64,000 nt of DNA from Pseudoruegeria sp. HB172150 (GTDB lineage Bacteria; Pseudomonadota; Alphaproteobacteria; Rhodobacterales; Rhodobacteraceae), in NCBI RefSeq assembly GCF_013184805.1, contig NZ_JAATNG010000003.1:124001-188000 (forward strand), read 5' to 3'. The notes below the pieces were generated by a model that saw only the letters and a list, made by a program, of their open reading frames with translations, ran no database searches and was not told the origin of the DNA. Shown piece by piece: positions 34,901 to 42,886 of the stretch (position 1 is its first letter; each line of letters starts with the position of its first letter). Made by a program: the position numbers and the translations under genes.

Positions 34901-37388
34901 CCTGATCGACATGAAAGCGGTCGATCTCGTCGAGGGCGAGAACATCGTCGAACTGCCCGTGACCGATGACTGGGGTGCGGGCGCTTATGTCACCGCCACC
35001 GCGATCCGCCCGATGGACGTGGATGGCGGCCACAACCCCGCCCGTTCACTCGGCCTCGCCCACGCCGCCATCGACCCCGGCGCGCACAAGCTGTCCGTCG
35101 CGTTCGAGGTGCCGGATCAGGTCGATCCCCGCGGCCCGATGCCCGTCGCGCTCAAGGTCGGCGGCGTGACAGAGGGCGAAACCGCCTGGGCCACCATCGC
35201 CGCGGTGGATGTCGGCATCCTGAACCTCACCGGCTTCGACGCGCCCGACCCGAGCAGTCACTATTTCGCGCAAAGAAAGCTCGGAATGGGCCTCCGCGAC
35301 GTCTATGGCCGCCTCATCGACGGCATGTCCGGCGCCATCGGCAACGTCCGTTCCGGCGGCGACTTCACCCCGATGTCCCGCAACGACACCCCGCCACCCA
35401 CCGAAGAACTCGTCGCCTATTTCTCCGGCCCCGTCGAGGTCGGCGCCGACGGCTACGCCCGGACCGAATTCCAGCTCCCCTCCTTCAACGGCACCGTGCG
35501 CCTGATGGCCGTCGCCTGGTCGAAGACCGGCGTCGGGCAGGCCGACACCGACGTGCTGGTCCGCGACCCCGTCGTCGTCACCGCCAGCCTGCCGCGGTTC
35601 CTCGCTCCCGGCGACACCTCCCGCCTGCTGCTCGAAATCGTCCACGCCTCCGGCCCCGCCGGCCGCGTCGGCATGGACGTCGCCGCGCAGGGCGTGACAC
35701 TGAACCGCGCCGTCCCCTCCGGCTTCGACCTCGCCGAGAACGGCAAGCAGACCTACGTCCTGCCGATCACCGCGACCGACACCGGCCTCGCCGAGGTCGA
35801 CGTCACCCTCACCACCCCCGGCGGCAAGGTCCTGACCAAGACCCTGAAGCTGCCCGTCGAGGTCAACGACCCCGTCACCACAAGAACCACCCGCTTCGAC
35901 CTCGCCGCGGGCGACACCTTCACCTTCGACAGTGACGTCTTCACCGGCTTCCGCGCAGGCACCGCCTCCGCCACCCTCGCCGCCGGTCCCATCGCAAAGC
36001 TCGACGCCCCCGGCCTCCTGCAGGCGCTCGACCGGTACCCCTACGGCTGTACCGAGCAGACGACGAGCCGCGCGCTGCCGCTGCTCTACCTCGACGAGGT
36101 CGCGCGCGCGGTGGGCCTCGCCAGGCGCGACGACCTTGCGATGCGCATCGATCAGGCCATCGACCGCGTCCTCACCCGGCAGGCCCCGAATGGCGCTTTC
36201 GGTCTCTGGCAGGCGCAATCCGGCGATTTCTGGCTCGACGCCTACGTCACCGACTTCCTGTCACGCGCAAAGGCCACCGGCCACGATGTCCCCGACATCG
36301 CCTTCCGCAACGCGCTCGACAACCTGCGCAACCGCGTCAACTACGCCCCCGACTTCGACGAGGGGGGCGAGGATATCGCCTACGCGCTCTATGTCCTCGC
36401 GCGTGAAGGCGCGGCATCCATCGGCGACCTGCGCTACTATGCCGACGTCAAGGCAGACGCCTTCGCCACGCCGCTTGCCCGCGCCCAGATCGGCGCCGCG
36501 CTGGCGGCCTATGGCGATCCGACCCGCGCCGACCGCATGTTCGGATCCGCCGCGCGCCTGATCGCCGGACAGCAAAGGGTTGAACCCCACCTCTGGCGCG
36601 CCGATTACGGCACCCGCCTCAGGGACCGCGCCGCCGTCCTGACCCTCGCGGTCGAGGCGGGCAGCAATGTCGTCAACCAGGACGCCCTGCTCGACAGCAT
36701 CGCGCCCGTCGACACGCGCCGTTACCTTTCCACGCAGGAACAGGTCTGGTCGCTGCTCGCCACCCACGCGATGCTGGAAAACGACGCGTTCGGCACGCTC
36801 ACCATGAACGGCGAGTCGCTTGAGGGCCCGCTAGTCAAGGTGGTCGAGGATGACACTGCCTTCAATCCGCTGGCGATCCGCAACGAGGGCGACAGCGACA
36901 CCACGATCACGCTGACCACCTTCGGCGTCTCAGAGGTGCCGGAACCCGCCGGCGGCAAGGGCTACGGCATCTCGCGCCGCTACTTCGATATGGAAGGCAA
37001 CCCGGTCGAACTGTCAGAGGTCGAACAGGGCATGCGCCTTGTCGCGGTCATCACCGTTCAGCCCTTCGAGAAGTCAGAGGCGCGGCTGATCGTCGACGAT
37101 CCGCTGCCCGCCGGGTTCGAGATCGACAATCCGAACCTTATGCGCGGCGGCGACATCCGCGCGCTCGACTGGCTGGAGCTGGAGACCGACGTTCGCACCA
37201 CCGAGTTCCGGCAGGACCGCTTCATCGCAGCGGTCGACTGGCGCTCGGGCGATGCGTTCCGCCTGGGCTATATCGTCCGCGCCGTTTCGCCCGGCGACTA
37301 CCACCATCCCTCCGCCTCGGTAGAGGATATGTACCGGCCAGAATTCCGCGCCCACAGCGACGCGGGCCGCGTGACCGTAGTGGAATGA
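31950..37388 (+). CDS. Bacterial alpha-2-macroglobulin with N-terminal PAN/Apple domain
   Basis: 1812-residue exported protease trap. A signal peptide ends in TAASAQ with no lipobox Cys, so it is likely soluble in the periplasm, unlike E. coli YfhM. A PAN/Apple-like domain (about 30-100) with paired Cys (CETACLSNAACVAFTYN) follows, then macroglobulin (MG) and bait regions and the thioester domain with Cys1367 and Gln1370 in YPYGCTEQTTS, the intact CxEQ motif. GAGG precedes the ATG at 31950. The stop overlaps the pbpC start by ATGA, the widely conserved pair in which the trap protects, and PbpC repairs, the cell wall after breach. Confidence 0.92.
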   Translation: MRFNVLLVLVFSLFATAASAQSPVPERRLALIRNTDFPGGDIQTILDTTLEACETACLSNAACVAFTYNTRSRACFPKSTLGDASIYEGAFSGRVLVTAPGVLTQAETRKAELDFLQDHDFESARTMALDLTNQHVPNDTAVADFLNSAADAQSNGNIVSAFRLTAAAVVLSDAPDQWTELARLGLAIESDKSSETREYRRQALSAAINAYLRADSAPVQHNALAVMAEALEANGRGRDMIPALRLAQSVSPRTDTEEMLDDAIGKYGFRIVEHTVDSDSVTPRVCAEFSENLVRAGIDYTPYVQLPEGGMTVEPDQRQLCIGGVQHGERYRVTFREGLPAASGEELAKSVTLNLYVRDRSPAVRFPGRAYVLPATGEVNIPVETVNLTEIELTLRRISDRSIIRAVQDGYFGRPLDPWEENQFSDSIASTVWEGTGEVGQELNKDITTRLPLTDVVGGLEPGIYALQARIPDADPYDEPAATQWFVVSDLGLATMSGTDGLHVFTRSLASADPVEGVELTLLSRANAILGESETDTEGYSRFEPGLMNGTGGASPAMVLAKQGDDLTFLSLTDPEFDLSDRGVEGRAPAGPIDTFLTTDRGAYRAGETINATVLTRDGEAEAIEGLPLVAILTRPDGVEYAHAMSVDSVAGGHVFSFSTSGEAPRGAWRLEIHADPDAPAIASANVLVEDFLPERIDFDLSLPDGPIQPGDTPPLTIDASYLFGAPAGDLPVEGDVRLSAVRTLEDWPGYVFGRYDSDVQPAFWYLPPDIRTGEDGTVTVGLEMPELETTFRPMEARATIRVSEGSGRPVERSITHPVAPMNAVIGIRPNFDGTLAENTEASFGLIALDEDQAVTDMDVHWTISRVQTRYQWYSYDGYWDWEPVTTRSVVAEGDATLGETPATVTAPVEWGRYEIKVEATGADYVAASEDFYAGWYGGADASATPDFLEMSLDAESYRPGDTAKVRIVPRNAGKGLITVVSNRLIDMKAVDLVEGENIVELPVTDDWGAGAYVTATAIRPMDVDGGHNPARSLGLAHAAIDPGAHKLSVAFEVPDQVDPRGPMPVALKVGGVTEGETAWATIAAVDVGILNLTGFDAPDPSSHYFAQRKLGMGLRDVYGRLIDGMSGAIGNVRSGGDFTPMSRNDTPPPTEELVAYFSGPVEVGADGYARTEFQLPSFNGTVRLMAVAWSKTGVGQADTDVLVRDPVVVTASLPRFLAPGDTSRLLLEIVHASGPAGRVGMDVAAQGVTLNRAVPSGFDLAENGKQTYVLPITATDTGLAEVDVTLTTPGGKVLTKTLKLPVEVNDPVTTRTTRFDLAAGDTFTFDSDVFTGFRAGTASATLAAGPIAKLDAPGLLQALDRYPYGCTEQTTSRALPLLYLDEVARAVGLARRDDLAMRIDQAIDRVLTRQAPNGAFGLWQAQSGDFWLDAYVTDFLSRAKATGHDVPDIAFRNALDNLRNRVNYAPDFDEGGEDIAYALYVLAREGAASIGDLRYYADVKADAFATPLARAQIGAALAAYGDPTRADRMFGSAARLIAGQQRVEPHLWRADYGTRLRDRAAVLTLAVEAGSNVVNQDALLDSIAPVDTRRYLSTQEQVWSLLATHAMLENDAFGTLTMNGESLEGPLVKVVEDDTAFNPLAIRNEGDSDTTITLTTFGVSEVPEPAGGKGYGISRRYFDMEGNPVELSEVEQGMRLVAVITVQPFEKSEARLIVDDPLPAGFEIDNPNLMRGGDIRALDWLELETDVRTTEFRQDRFIAAVDWRSGDAFRLGYIVRAVSPGDYHHPSASVEDMYRPEFRAHSDAGRVTVVE

Positions 37389-39427
37389 GCTGGTATAGTC
37401 TCTGGTTTCTCGCCCTGGCGCTGTTCCTCGCGGCGCTTGGGCGGGACCGGTTCGACCAGTGGGTCGATGCCACGGAATTGCCGCCGCTGGCTGTCGAAAC
37501 CTCCGTCGAGATGCTTGACCGTAACGGCGTGCTGCTGCGCGCCTATACCGTTGCGGACGGGCGCTGGCGGCTGGCCGTTTCGCTGGACGGAGTCGATCCC
37601 GACTACCTGAAAATGCTGATCGCCTACGAAGACAAGCGCTTCTATGACCATCACGGCGTCGACACGGTGGCGATGATGCGCGCCGTGGGTCAGGCCGTCT
37701 GGCACCGCGAATTCGTATCCGGCGCCTCCACCCTGACGATGCAGGTGGCGCGCCTGCTGGAAAACGGCACCACCGGCCTCTGGCCGGGCAAGTTCCGGCA
37801 GATCCGCGTCGCGCTGGCGCTGGAACGTCGGCTCACCAAGGACGAGATCCTTGCACTTTACGTCAACCGCGCGCCATTCGGCGGAAACCTCGAAGGCGTC
37901 CGCGCCGCGACCTTCGCCTATTTCGGCAAGGAACCCCGGCGTCTGACCGTGGCGCAGGCGGCCCTTCTGGTGGCGCTGCCGCAGTCGCCGGAATACCGCC
38001 GGCCGGACCGTTTCAACGGTGCCGCGCACGATGCCCGCTCGCGGGTACTCGCCCGGGCAGAGGGCGCCGGAGTGATCGGCGAAGGCGCGCGGATCGCAGC
38101 TGAAACAGAGACTGTTCCGGCGAAAAGGCAACCGTTCCCTGCCCTCGCCCCGCATCTGACGGATCGCATGCGCGCCGATGAACCGGCGACGCAGGTGCAT
38201 CGGCTGACCCTCGATTCCGCTCTGCAGGCGCGGCTTCAGGTACTGGCCGAACGTGCCGCGCGCGAGGCTGGCCAGCGTCAGTCCATCGCGCTGATGGTCG
38301 CCAATCACCGCACCGGTGAAATCCTCGCCTCCGTCGGCTCCGCAGGCTACGAGCCTGGCGCGCGCGAGGGCTTCGTCGACATGACACAGGCGGTGCGGTC
38401 GCCCGGCTCGACGCTGAAACCGCTGATCTACGGCCTCGCCTTCGACCAGGGGCTGGCGCATCCCGAAACGCTGATCGAGGATCGACCGGTCGCTTTCGGC
38501 ACCTACGCGCCGCAGAATTTCGACGGAGAGTTCCGCGGCACCGTGCGGGTGCGCGAAGCCCTCGAAATGTCGCTGAACATCCCGGTGGTAAAGCTGCTCA
38601 ACGCGCTCGGCCCGGCACGGCTGATGGCCCATCTGCGCCGCGCCGGAACCGAGGCCGAGCTGCCCGGCGACCAGCCCGGCCTTGCCGTCGCGCTGGGCGG
38701 TGTCGGTGTCAGTCTCGAGGGGCTCATGCGTCTCTATTCCGGGCTTTCCAATGGCGGTAAGGCTGTCGTGCTGTCTGCGCGGCAGGGCGTAAGACAGCCC
38801 GAAGTGCCGCAGGTTGTGCTGTCATCGGAAAGCGCGTGGATGATCGGCGATATCCTGTCCGACATCCCGCCGCCGCGTGGTGCCGCACGTACCGGGCTGG
38901 CCTACAAGACCGGCACCTCCTACGGCCACCGCGACGCATGGGCGATCGGCTACGACGGCACCCATGTGGCAGGCGTCTGGATGGGCCGGCCCGATGGCAC
39001 GCCCGTACCCGGCGCTTTCGGTGGCGAGGTTGCAGCTCCCATCCTGTTCGAGGCATTTGCGCTGCTCAAACCCTCGCTCGACCGCCTGCCGCCCCCGCCG
39101 CCCTCCACCCTGATCGTCGGCAATGCAGGCCTGCCGCAGCCGTTGAAACGGTTCCGCCCCCGTGACGCCGCTTTCTCCGACGCGCCGGACGCCCCGGCGG
39201 TGGCCTTTCCACCGGATGGCGCAAGGGTGGATACCGGCGGCGGTATGCTGTCGGTGAAGGTACGCGACGGCCGCCCGCCCTTCACCTGGCTGGCGGATGG
39301 GCGGCCCGTCCTTTTGCGAAGCCACGACCGCAGCGCAATGATCCCGCTGCCGGGGCCGGGCTATGTCACCCTGTCGGTCATCGATTCCGAGGGGCGCTCG
39401 GCCCACAGCGCCGTCTGGCTGGACTAG
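37385..39427 (+). CDS. pbpC: Penicillin-binding protein 1C
   Basis: 680-residue bifunctional peptidoglycan synthase anchored by an N-terminal helix (SLWFLALALFLAALG). The glycosyltransferase domain has the catalytic Glu82 in AYEDKRFYDHHGVD and GASTLTMQVARLL. The transpeptidase domain has SxxK at S342-K345 (SPGSTLKP), SxN in MSLNIP and KTG in YKTGTSYGHRDAW. The C-terminal 80 residues form the BiPBP_C domain typical of class 1C enzymes. It is translationally coupled to the macroglobulin gene (ATGA). Confidence 0.94.
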   Translation: MSWYSLWFLALALFLAALGRDRFDQWVDATELPPLAVETSVEMLDRNGVLLRAYTVADGRWRLAVSLDGVDPDYLKMLIAYEDKRFYDHHGVDTVAMMRAVGQAVWHREFVSGASTLTMQVARLLENGTTGLWPGKFRQIRVALALERRLTKDEILALYVNRAPFGGNLEGVRAATFAYFGKEPRRLTVAQAALLVALPQSPEYRRPDRFNGAAHDARSRVLARAEGAGVIGEGARIAAETETVPAKRQPFPALAPHLTDRMRADEPATQVHRLTLDSALQARLQVLAERAAREAGQRQSIALMVANHRTGEILASVGSAGYEPGAREGFVDMTQAVRSPGSTLKPLIYGLAFDQGLAHPETLIEDRPVAFGTYAPQNFDGEFRGTVRVREALEMSLNIPVVKLLNALGPARLMAHLRRAGTEAELPGDQPGLAVALGGVGVSLEGLMRLYSGLSNGGKAVVLSARQGVRQPEVPQVVLSSESAWMIGDILSDIPPPRGAARTGLAYKTGTSYGHRDAWAIGYDGTHVAGVWMGRPDGTPVPGAFGGEVAAPILFEAFALLKPSLDRLPPPPPSTLIVGNAGLPQPLKRFRPRDAAFSDAPDAPAVAFPPDGARVDTGGGMLSVKVRDGRPPFTWLADGRPVLLRSHDRSAMIPLPGPGYVTLSVIDSEGRSAHSAVWLD

Positions 39428-39541
39428 AGCATCTCGATCTGGGCCGGACACGAACCGCATCACGCACAGCGCTGAAATCTCCGATCTCAGGCAGGGCAGC
39501 GTGACCTTGTTCCGTTCGGCAATGCTCCGGGTTTCACAGGA

Positions 39542-39612
39542 GTCCGCAAACAGACGTTTGCGCTAACATCAATAAAAACAGCGCCTTAAAAGGCGTCCCC
39601 ATGGGGACGCCT
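39542..39612. repeat. 71-bp repeated intergenic element, copy 2
   Basis: Same organisation as copy 1 (20524-20594): GTCCGCAA, 4 bp, ACGTTTGCGCTAACA, 25 bp, then the CGTCCCCATGGGGACG palindrome. Here the palindrome is extended to 22 bp (39591-39612) and includes bases of the thiolase stop codon. CGCAAAC-GTCT-GTTTGCG (minus strand) is a perfect inverted repeat that copy 1 has only partly. Confidence 0.6.
39587..39612 (-). terminator. Terminator of the thiolase gene
   Basis: The perfect 22-bp palindrome starts in the stop codon of the thiolase gene and is followed on the minus strand by TTTAAGG. The tight 4-6 base centre and short T run make it a plausible intrinsic terminator. It is also part of the 71-bp repeat. 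Confidence 0.6.
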
Positions 39613-40786
39613 AGATTCTTTCTATCGCCAGGGCGATCCCCTGACCCCCTCCGATACACATCGTCACCAGCGCCCGGCGCCCCCCGATCCGCTCCAGCTC
39701 ATAGAGCGCCTTCACCGTGATGATCGCCCCCGTGGCCCCCACTGGATGGCCCAGCGCGATGGCACCCCCGTTCGGATTGACCTTCTCCGGATCCAGCCCC
39801 AGCTCCTTGTTCACCGCAAGCGCCTGGGCGGCGAAGGCCTCGTTCGATTCGATCACATCGAAGTCGTCCGCCGTCAGCCCGGTCCTCTCCAGAAGCTTCT
39901 GAACGGCTGGCACTGGCCCGATCCCCATCACCTCCGGTCGGACCCCCGCATGCGCATAGCCAAGCACCCTGGCCCGCGCCTTCAGACCCGCTTTCTCGGC
40001 AGCCTCCGCCCGCGCCAGAACAATCGCCGCCGCCCCATCATTGATCCCCGAAGCGTTCCCGGCTGTCACCGTCCCGTCCTTCTGGAACGCCGGCCTCAGA
40101 CCCGCGAGTTTCTCAAGGCTCGTCGACTTCGGATGCTCGTCCGTATCGAAGGCCACGACGTCCCGTTTCACTTTCACCTCGACCGGCACGATCTGATCCT
40201 TGAATCGGCCTCCCGAGATCGCCGCCGCCGCCCGCGTCTGGCTCTCCATCGCGAAGGCATCCTGCGCCTCGCGGGTGATCTGGTGCTCGGCCGCGACGTT
40301 CTCTGCCGTGACACCCATATGCCCCGTCCCGAATGGACAGTTCAGCGCCCCTAGCATCATGTCCTGAGCACTGAAGTCGCCCATCTTCTGGCCCCACCGC
40401 GCCTGCGGAATGATGTAGGGCGACCTGCTCATGCTCTCCGCTCCGCCGGCGATCCCGAACTCCGCGTCGCCCATTGCCAGCGACTGCACCACCGACACGA
40501 TCGCCTGCGCCCCCGACCCGCAAAGACGGTTCACGTTCATCGCCGGCGTCGTATCCGGAACTCCCGCCTCCATCGCCGCCGCCCGCGACAGGTACATGTC
40601 CCGCGGCTCGGTATTGATCACATGCCCGTAAGCCACGTGTCCAACCTGCCCCGGCTCCACCCCGGCCCGCGCCATAGCCTCTTTCGCGACGGTCGCGCCC
40701 AGCTGGATCGGAGGCGTTGCAGCCAGCGCGCCGCCAAAGGTGCCGATGGCCGTCCGCGCACCGCTCAGAATGACGATGTCTTCCAT
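39611..40786 (-). CDS. Acetyl-CoA acetyltransferase / beta-ketothiolase
   Basis: 391-residue thiolase that condenses or cleaves acyl-CoA units. The nucleophile Cys89 is in [12 protein letters not shown], the His in [15 protein letters not shown] and the second Cys in [16 protein letters not shown] lies right before the ATG at 40786. It is on the strand opposite to hmgA and just downstream of the marR-type gene, so acetoacetate formed by fumarylacetoacetase could be fed to it after activation. Whether it works in polyhydroxybutyrate synthesis, ketone use or aromatic degradation cannot be told. Confidence 0.9.
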   Translation of the reverse strand: MEDIVILSGARTAIGTFGGALAATPPIQLGATVAKEAMARAGVEPGQVGHVAYGHVINTEPRDMYLSRAAAMEAGVPDTTPAMNVNRLCGSGAQAIVSVVQSLAMGDAEFGIAGGAESMSRSPYIIPQARWGQKMGDFSAQDMMLGALNCPFGTGHMGVTAENVAAEHQITREAQDAFAMESQTRAAAAISGGRFKDQIVPVEVKVKRDVVAFDTDEHPKSTSLEKLAGLRPAFQKDGTVTAGNASGINDGAAAIVLARAEAAEKAGLKARARVLGYAHAGVRPEVMGIGPVPAVQKLLERTGLTADDFDVIESNEAFAAQALAVNKELGLDPEKVNPNGGAIALGHPVGATGAIITVKALYELERIGGRRALVTMCIGGGQGIALAIERI

Positions 40787-40819
40787 GATCTCCTCCATTT
40801 CCCTGCCGTATTTTAATCC

Positions 40820-41254
40820 TTAGACGACGGACCTGTCCTGCGACAATTTCTGCACTGCAGCAAGAAAAGCCGCGGCATCATCACCGAGACGCGAGAGAAC
40901 CCGAGCCTCGTATTCCCGTGCCAGCGGCGTCATCTCTTCCATCAGCGCCGTCCCTTTTTCCGTCAGCGCCAGCGAGATCAACCGCCGGTCGCTCTCGTTC
41001 AATTTCTTGGTGATATAGCCCGCCGCCTCAAGCCGACTGGCGGCGCGGCTGATCTTGGATTTGTCGAGCTCCACCTGAACGTGGATGTCACGCACAGACA
41101 CCGAATCGGCCTGGCTGAGATGCGCCAGAACCCGCCATTCCGCGCGGCTAATCCCGAAGCGTTCCCGATAGAGTGTCGCAAAATCCTTCGAGACGCGTTC
41201 GGACAGTACTGCGAGCTGATATGGCAGGAACTGGCTGAGATCAAAGTCGAGCAT
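40820..41254 (-). CDS. MarR-family regulator, probable repressor of the homogentisate cluster
   Basis: 144-residue winged-helix regulator. The core is FGISRAEWRVLAHLSQADSVSVRDIHVQ, then LDKSKISRAASRLEAAGYI and the wing NESDRRLISLALTEKG (MarR signature D-R-R). It is divergent from hmgA. Two related sites in the 146-bp gap (41268-41283 next to its own start codon and 41326-41345 in the hmgA promoter) fit autorepression plus control of hmgA. By analogy with other MarR regulators near hmgA the effector could be homogentisate or a related aromatic acid; this is inferred. The ATG at 41254 is chosen over a longer frame because it starts the helical N-terminus. Confidence 0.87.
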   Translation of the reverse strand: MLDFDLSQFLPYQLAVLSERVSKDFATLYRERFGISRAEWRVLAHLSQADSVSVRDIHVQVELDKSKISRAASRLEAAGYITKKLNESDRRLISLALTEKGTALMEEMTPLAREYEARVLSRLGDDAAAFLAAVQKLSQDRSVV

Positions 41255-41267
41255 GGGACATCCCGGT

Positions 41268-41283
41268 CGTTGCAGGTGCAATG
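41268..41283 (-). promoter_or_regulatory. Probable autoregulatory operator of the MarR gene
   Basis: CGTTGCAGGTGCAATG matches the hmgA operator core CGTTGCAATTGCAACG in 13 of 16 positions. It ends 14 bp before the regulator start codon, where a bound repressor would block transcription or its first steps. Confidence 0.6.
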
Positions 41284-41320
41284 AAGGCACGAATCCGCCC
41301 GGCGGGCAACCGGCCAGCCC

Positions 41321-41351
41321 TTGACATCGTTGCAATTGCAACGATAGGGTT
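41321..41351 (+). promoter_or_regulatory. hmgA promoter with palindromic MarR operator in the spacer
   Basis: TTGACA (41321-41326) is a perfect -35 hexamer. The perfect 20-bp palindrome ATCGTTGCAATTGCAACGAT (41326-41345) fills the spacer, and a -10-like ATAGGG starts at 41344. Repressor bound here would cover the promoter. The hmgA start is about 50 bp further on, after GGAGG. Confidence 0.75.
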
Positions 41352-41399
41352 CGCGCACGGTGCGGCTGCCCGCCCAAACGCACCGTTCAGGAGGATCAA

Positions 41400-42761
41400 A
41401 TGAACAAGCAGGCCACTTTGCGCGACATGGTGCGCGATGCGTCGACCGTCGGCACGCTTGACGGTTACATGCCCGGCTTCGGCAATGATTTCGAAACCGA
41501 GGCGCTTCCCGGTGCGCTACCGCAGGGCATGAACTCTCCGCAGAAATGCAATTATGGCCTTTATGGCGAACAGCTTTCCGGCACCGCCTTTACCGCGCCG
41601 TCGCATCAGAACGAGCGGACATGGTGCTATCGCATTCGCCCCTCTGTGAAGCATTCACACCGCTACGAAAAGATCGACGTTCCCTTCTGGAAATCCGCGC
41701 CGAACATAGACCCGGACGTGACCTCACTGGGCCAGTACCGCTGGGACCCGGTGCCGATGACCGAAGAGTCGCTGACCTGGATTACCGGCATGCGCACGAT
41801 GACCACCGCGGGCGACGTGAACACCCAAGTGGGCATGGCGGCGCATATCTATCTGGTCACCGAATCGATGGTGGACGAGTACTTCTATTCCGCCGATTCC
41901 GAGCTGCTCGTTGTCCCGCAGGACGGCAAGCTGCGGTTTTACACCGAACTGGGGATCATCGACCTTGAGCCGAAGGAGATCGCCGTGATCCCGCGCGGCC
42001 TGCTCTACCGGGTTGAACTGGTGGATGGCCCGGCGCGGGGTTTCGTCTGCGAGAATTACGGTCAGAAATTCGAACTGCCGGGCAGGGGGCCGATTGGCGC
42101 GAACTGCCTTGCCAACCGGCGCGACTTCAAGACGCCTGTCGCGGCCTTCGAGGATCGCGAAACCCCTTCTACAGTGACGATCAAGTGGTGCGGACAGTTT
42201 CATGAAACGCATATCGACCACTCGCCGCTGGACGTGGTCGCGTGGCACGGCAACTACGCTCCGGTGAAGTACGATCTGCGCACCTACTGCCCGGTCGGCG
42301 CGATCCTTTTCGACCACCCGGACCCATCAATCTTCACCGTTCTCACCGCGCCCTCTGGCACGCCCGGTACAGCCAATATCGACTTCGTCCTGTTCCGCGA
42401 GCGCTGGATGGTGGCGGAGGATACGTTCCGCCCGCCCTGGTACCACAAGAACGTCATGTCCGAGCTGATGGGAAACATCTATGGCCAGTACGATGCCAAG
42501 CCGCAGGGATTCGTCCCGGGTGGCATGAGTCTGCACAACATGATGCTGCCGCACGGACCGGACCGGAACGCCTTTGAAGGCGCGTCCAATGCGGACCTGA
42601 AGGCCGAGAAGCTCGACAACACCATGTCCTTCATGTTCGAGACGCGGTTCCCGCAGCACCTGACGGCATTTGCCGGCAAGGAGGCACCGCTTCAGGACGA
42701 CTACATAGACTGCTGGACGTCACTGGAGAAAAAGTTCGACGGGACGCCGGGCAAGAAGTGA
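41400..42761 (+). CDS. hmgA: Homogentisate 1,2-dioxygenase
   Basis: Iron enzyme that opens the ring of homogentisate to maleylacetoacetate in tyrosine and phenylacetate-type degradation. It has 453 residues in the double cupin-like fold. Recognisable parts are [20 protein letters not shown] near the N-terminus, and the metal-binding region with [20 protein letters not shown] and [21 protein letters not shown] lies before the ATG. It heads a cluster (small membrane peptide, fahA, then after a DUF2585 gene on the other strand, MBL, DinB and FAD-hydroxylase genes). Its promoter carries the MarR operator. Confidence 0.95.
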   Translation: MNKQATLRDMVRDASTVGTLDGYMPGFGNDFETEALPGALPQGMNSPQKCNYGLYGEQLSGTAFTAPSHQNERTWCYRIRPSVKHSHRYEKIDVPFWKSAPNIDPDVTSLGQYRWDPVPMTEESLTWITGMRTMTTAGDVNTQVGMAAHIYLVTESMVDEYFYSADSELLVVPQDGKLRFYTELGIIDLEPKEIAVIPRGLLYRVELVDGPARGFVCENYGQKFELPGRGPIGANCLANRRDFKTPVAAFEDRETPSTVTIKWCGQFHETHIDHSPLDVVAWHGNYAPVKYDLRTYCPVGAILFDHPDPSIFTVLTAPSGTPGTANIDFVLFRERWMVAEDTFRPPWYHKNVMSELMGNIYGQYDAKPQGFVPGGMSLHNMMLPHGPDRNAFEGASNADLKAEKLDNTMSFMFETRFPQHLTAFAGKEAPLQDDYIDCWTSLEKKFDGTPGKK

Positions 42762-42874
42762 AGACCGCCATCGTCCTCGCGCTTGGCATCCTGATTGCCG
42801 GGATGATCGTCTACGGGGTGTTGCTTTACCGCGACGCCCCGTGGGACGAAGCGGGCGACGAAAGTGCTGACTGA
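42758..42874 (+). CDS. 38-residue single-pass membrane peptide between hmgA and fahA
   Basis: GTG at 42758 overlaps the hmgA stop codon (GTGA) and opens a 38-codon frame, [38 protein letters not shown], ending 12 bp before fahA. The first 22 residues form a good membrane helix and the tail is acidic. Translational coupling, close spacing and clean membrane-peptide character support it as a real gene. It is too small for family assignment. Confidence 0.55.
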   Translation: MKTAIVLALGILIAGMIVYGVLLYRDAPWDEAGDESAD

Positions 42875-42886
42875 CAGGGAATCGCG

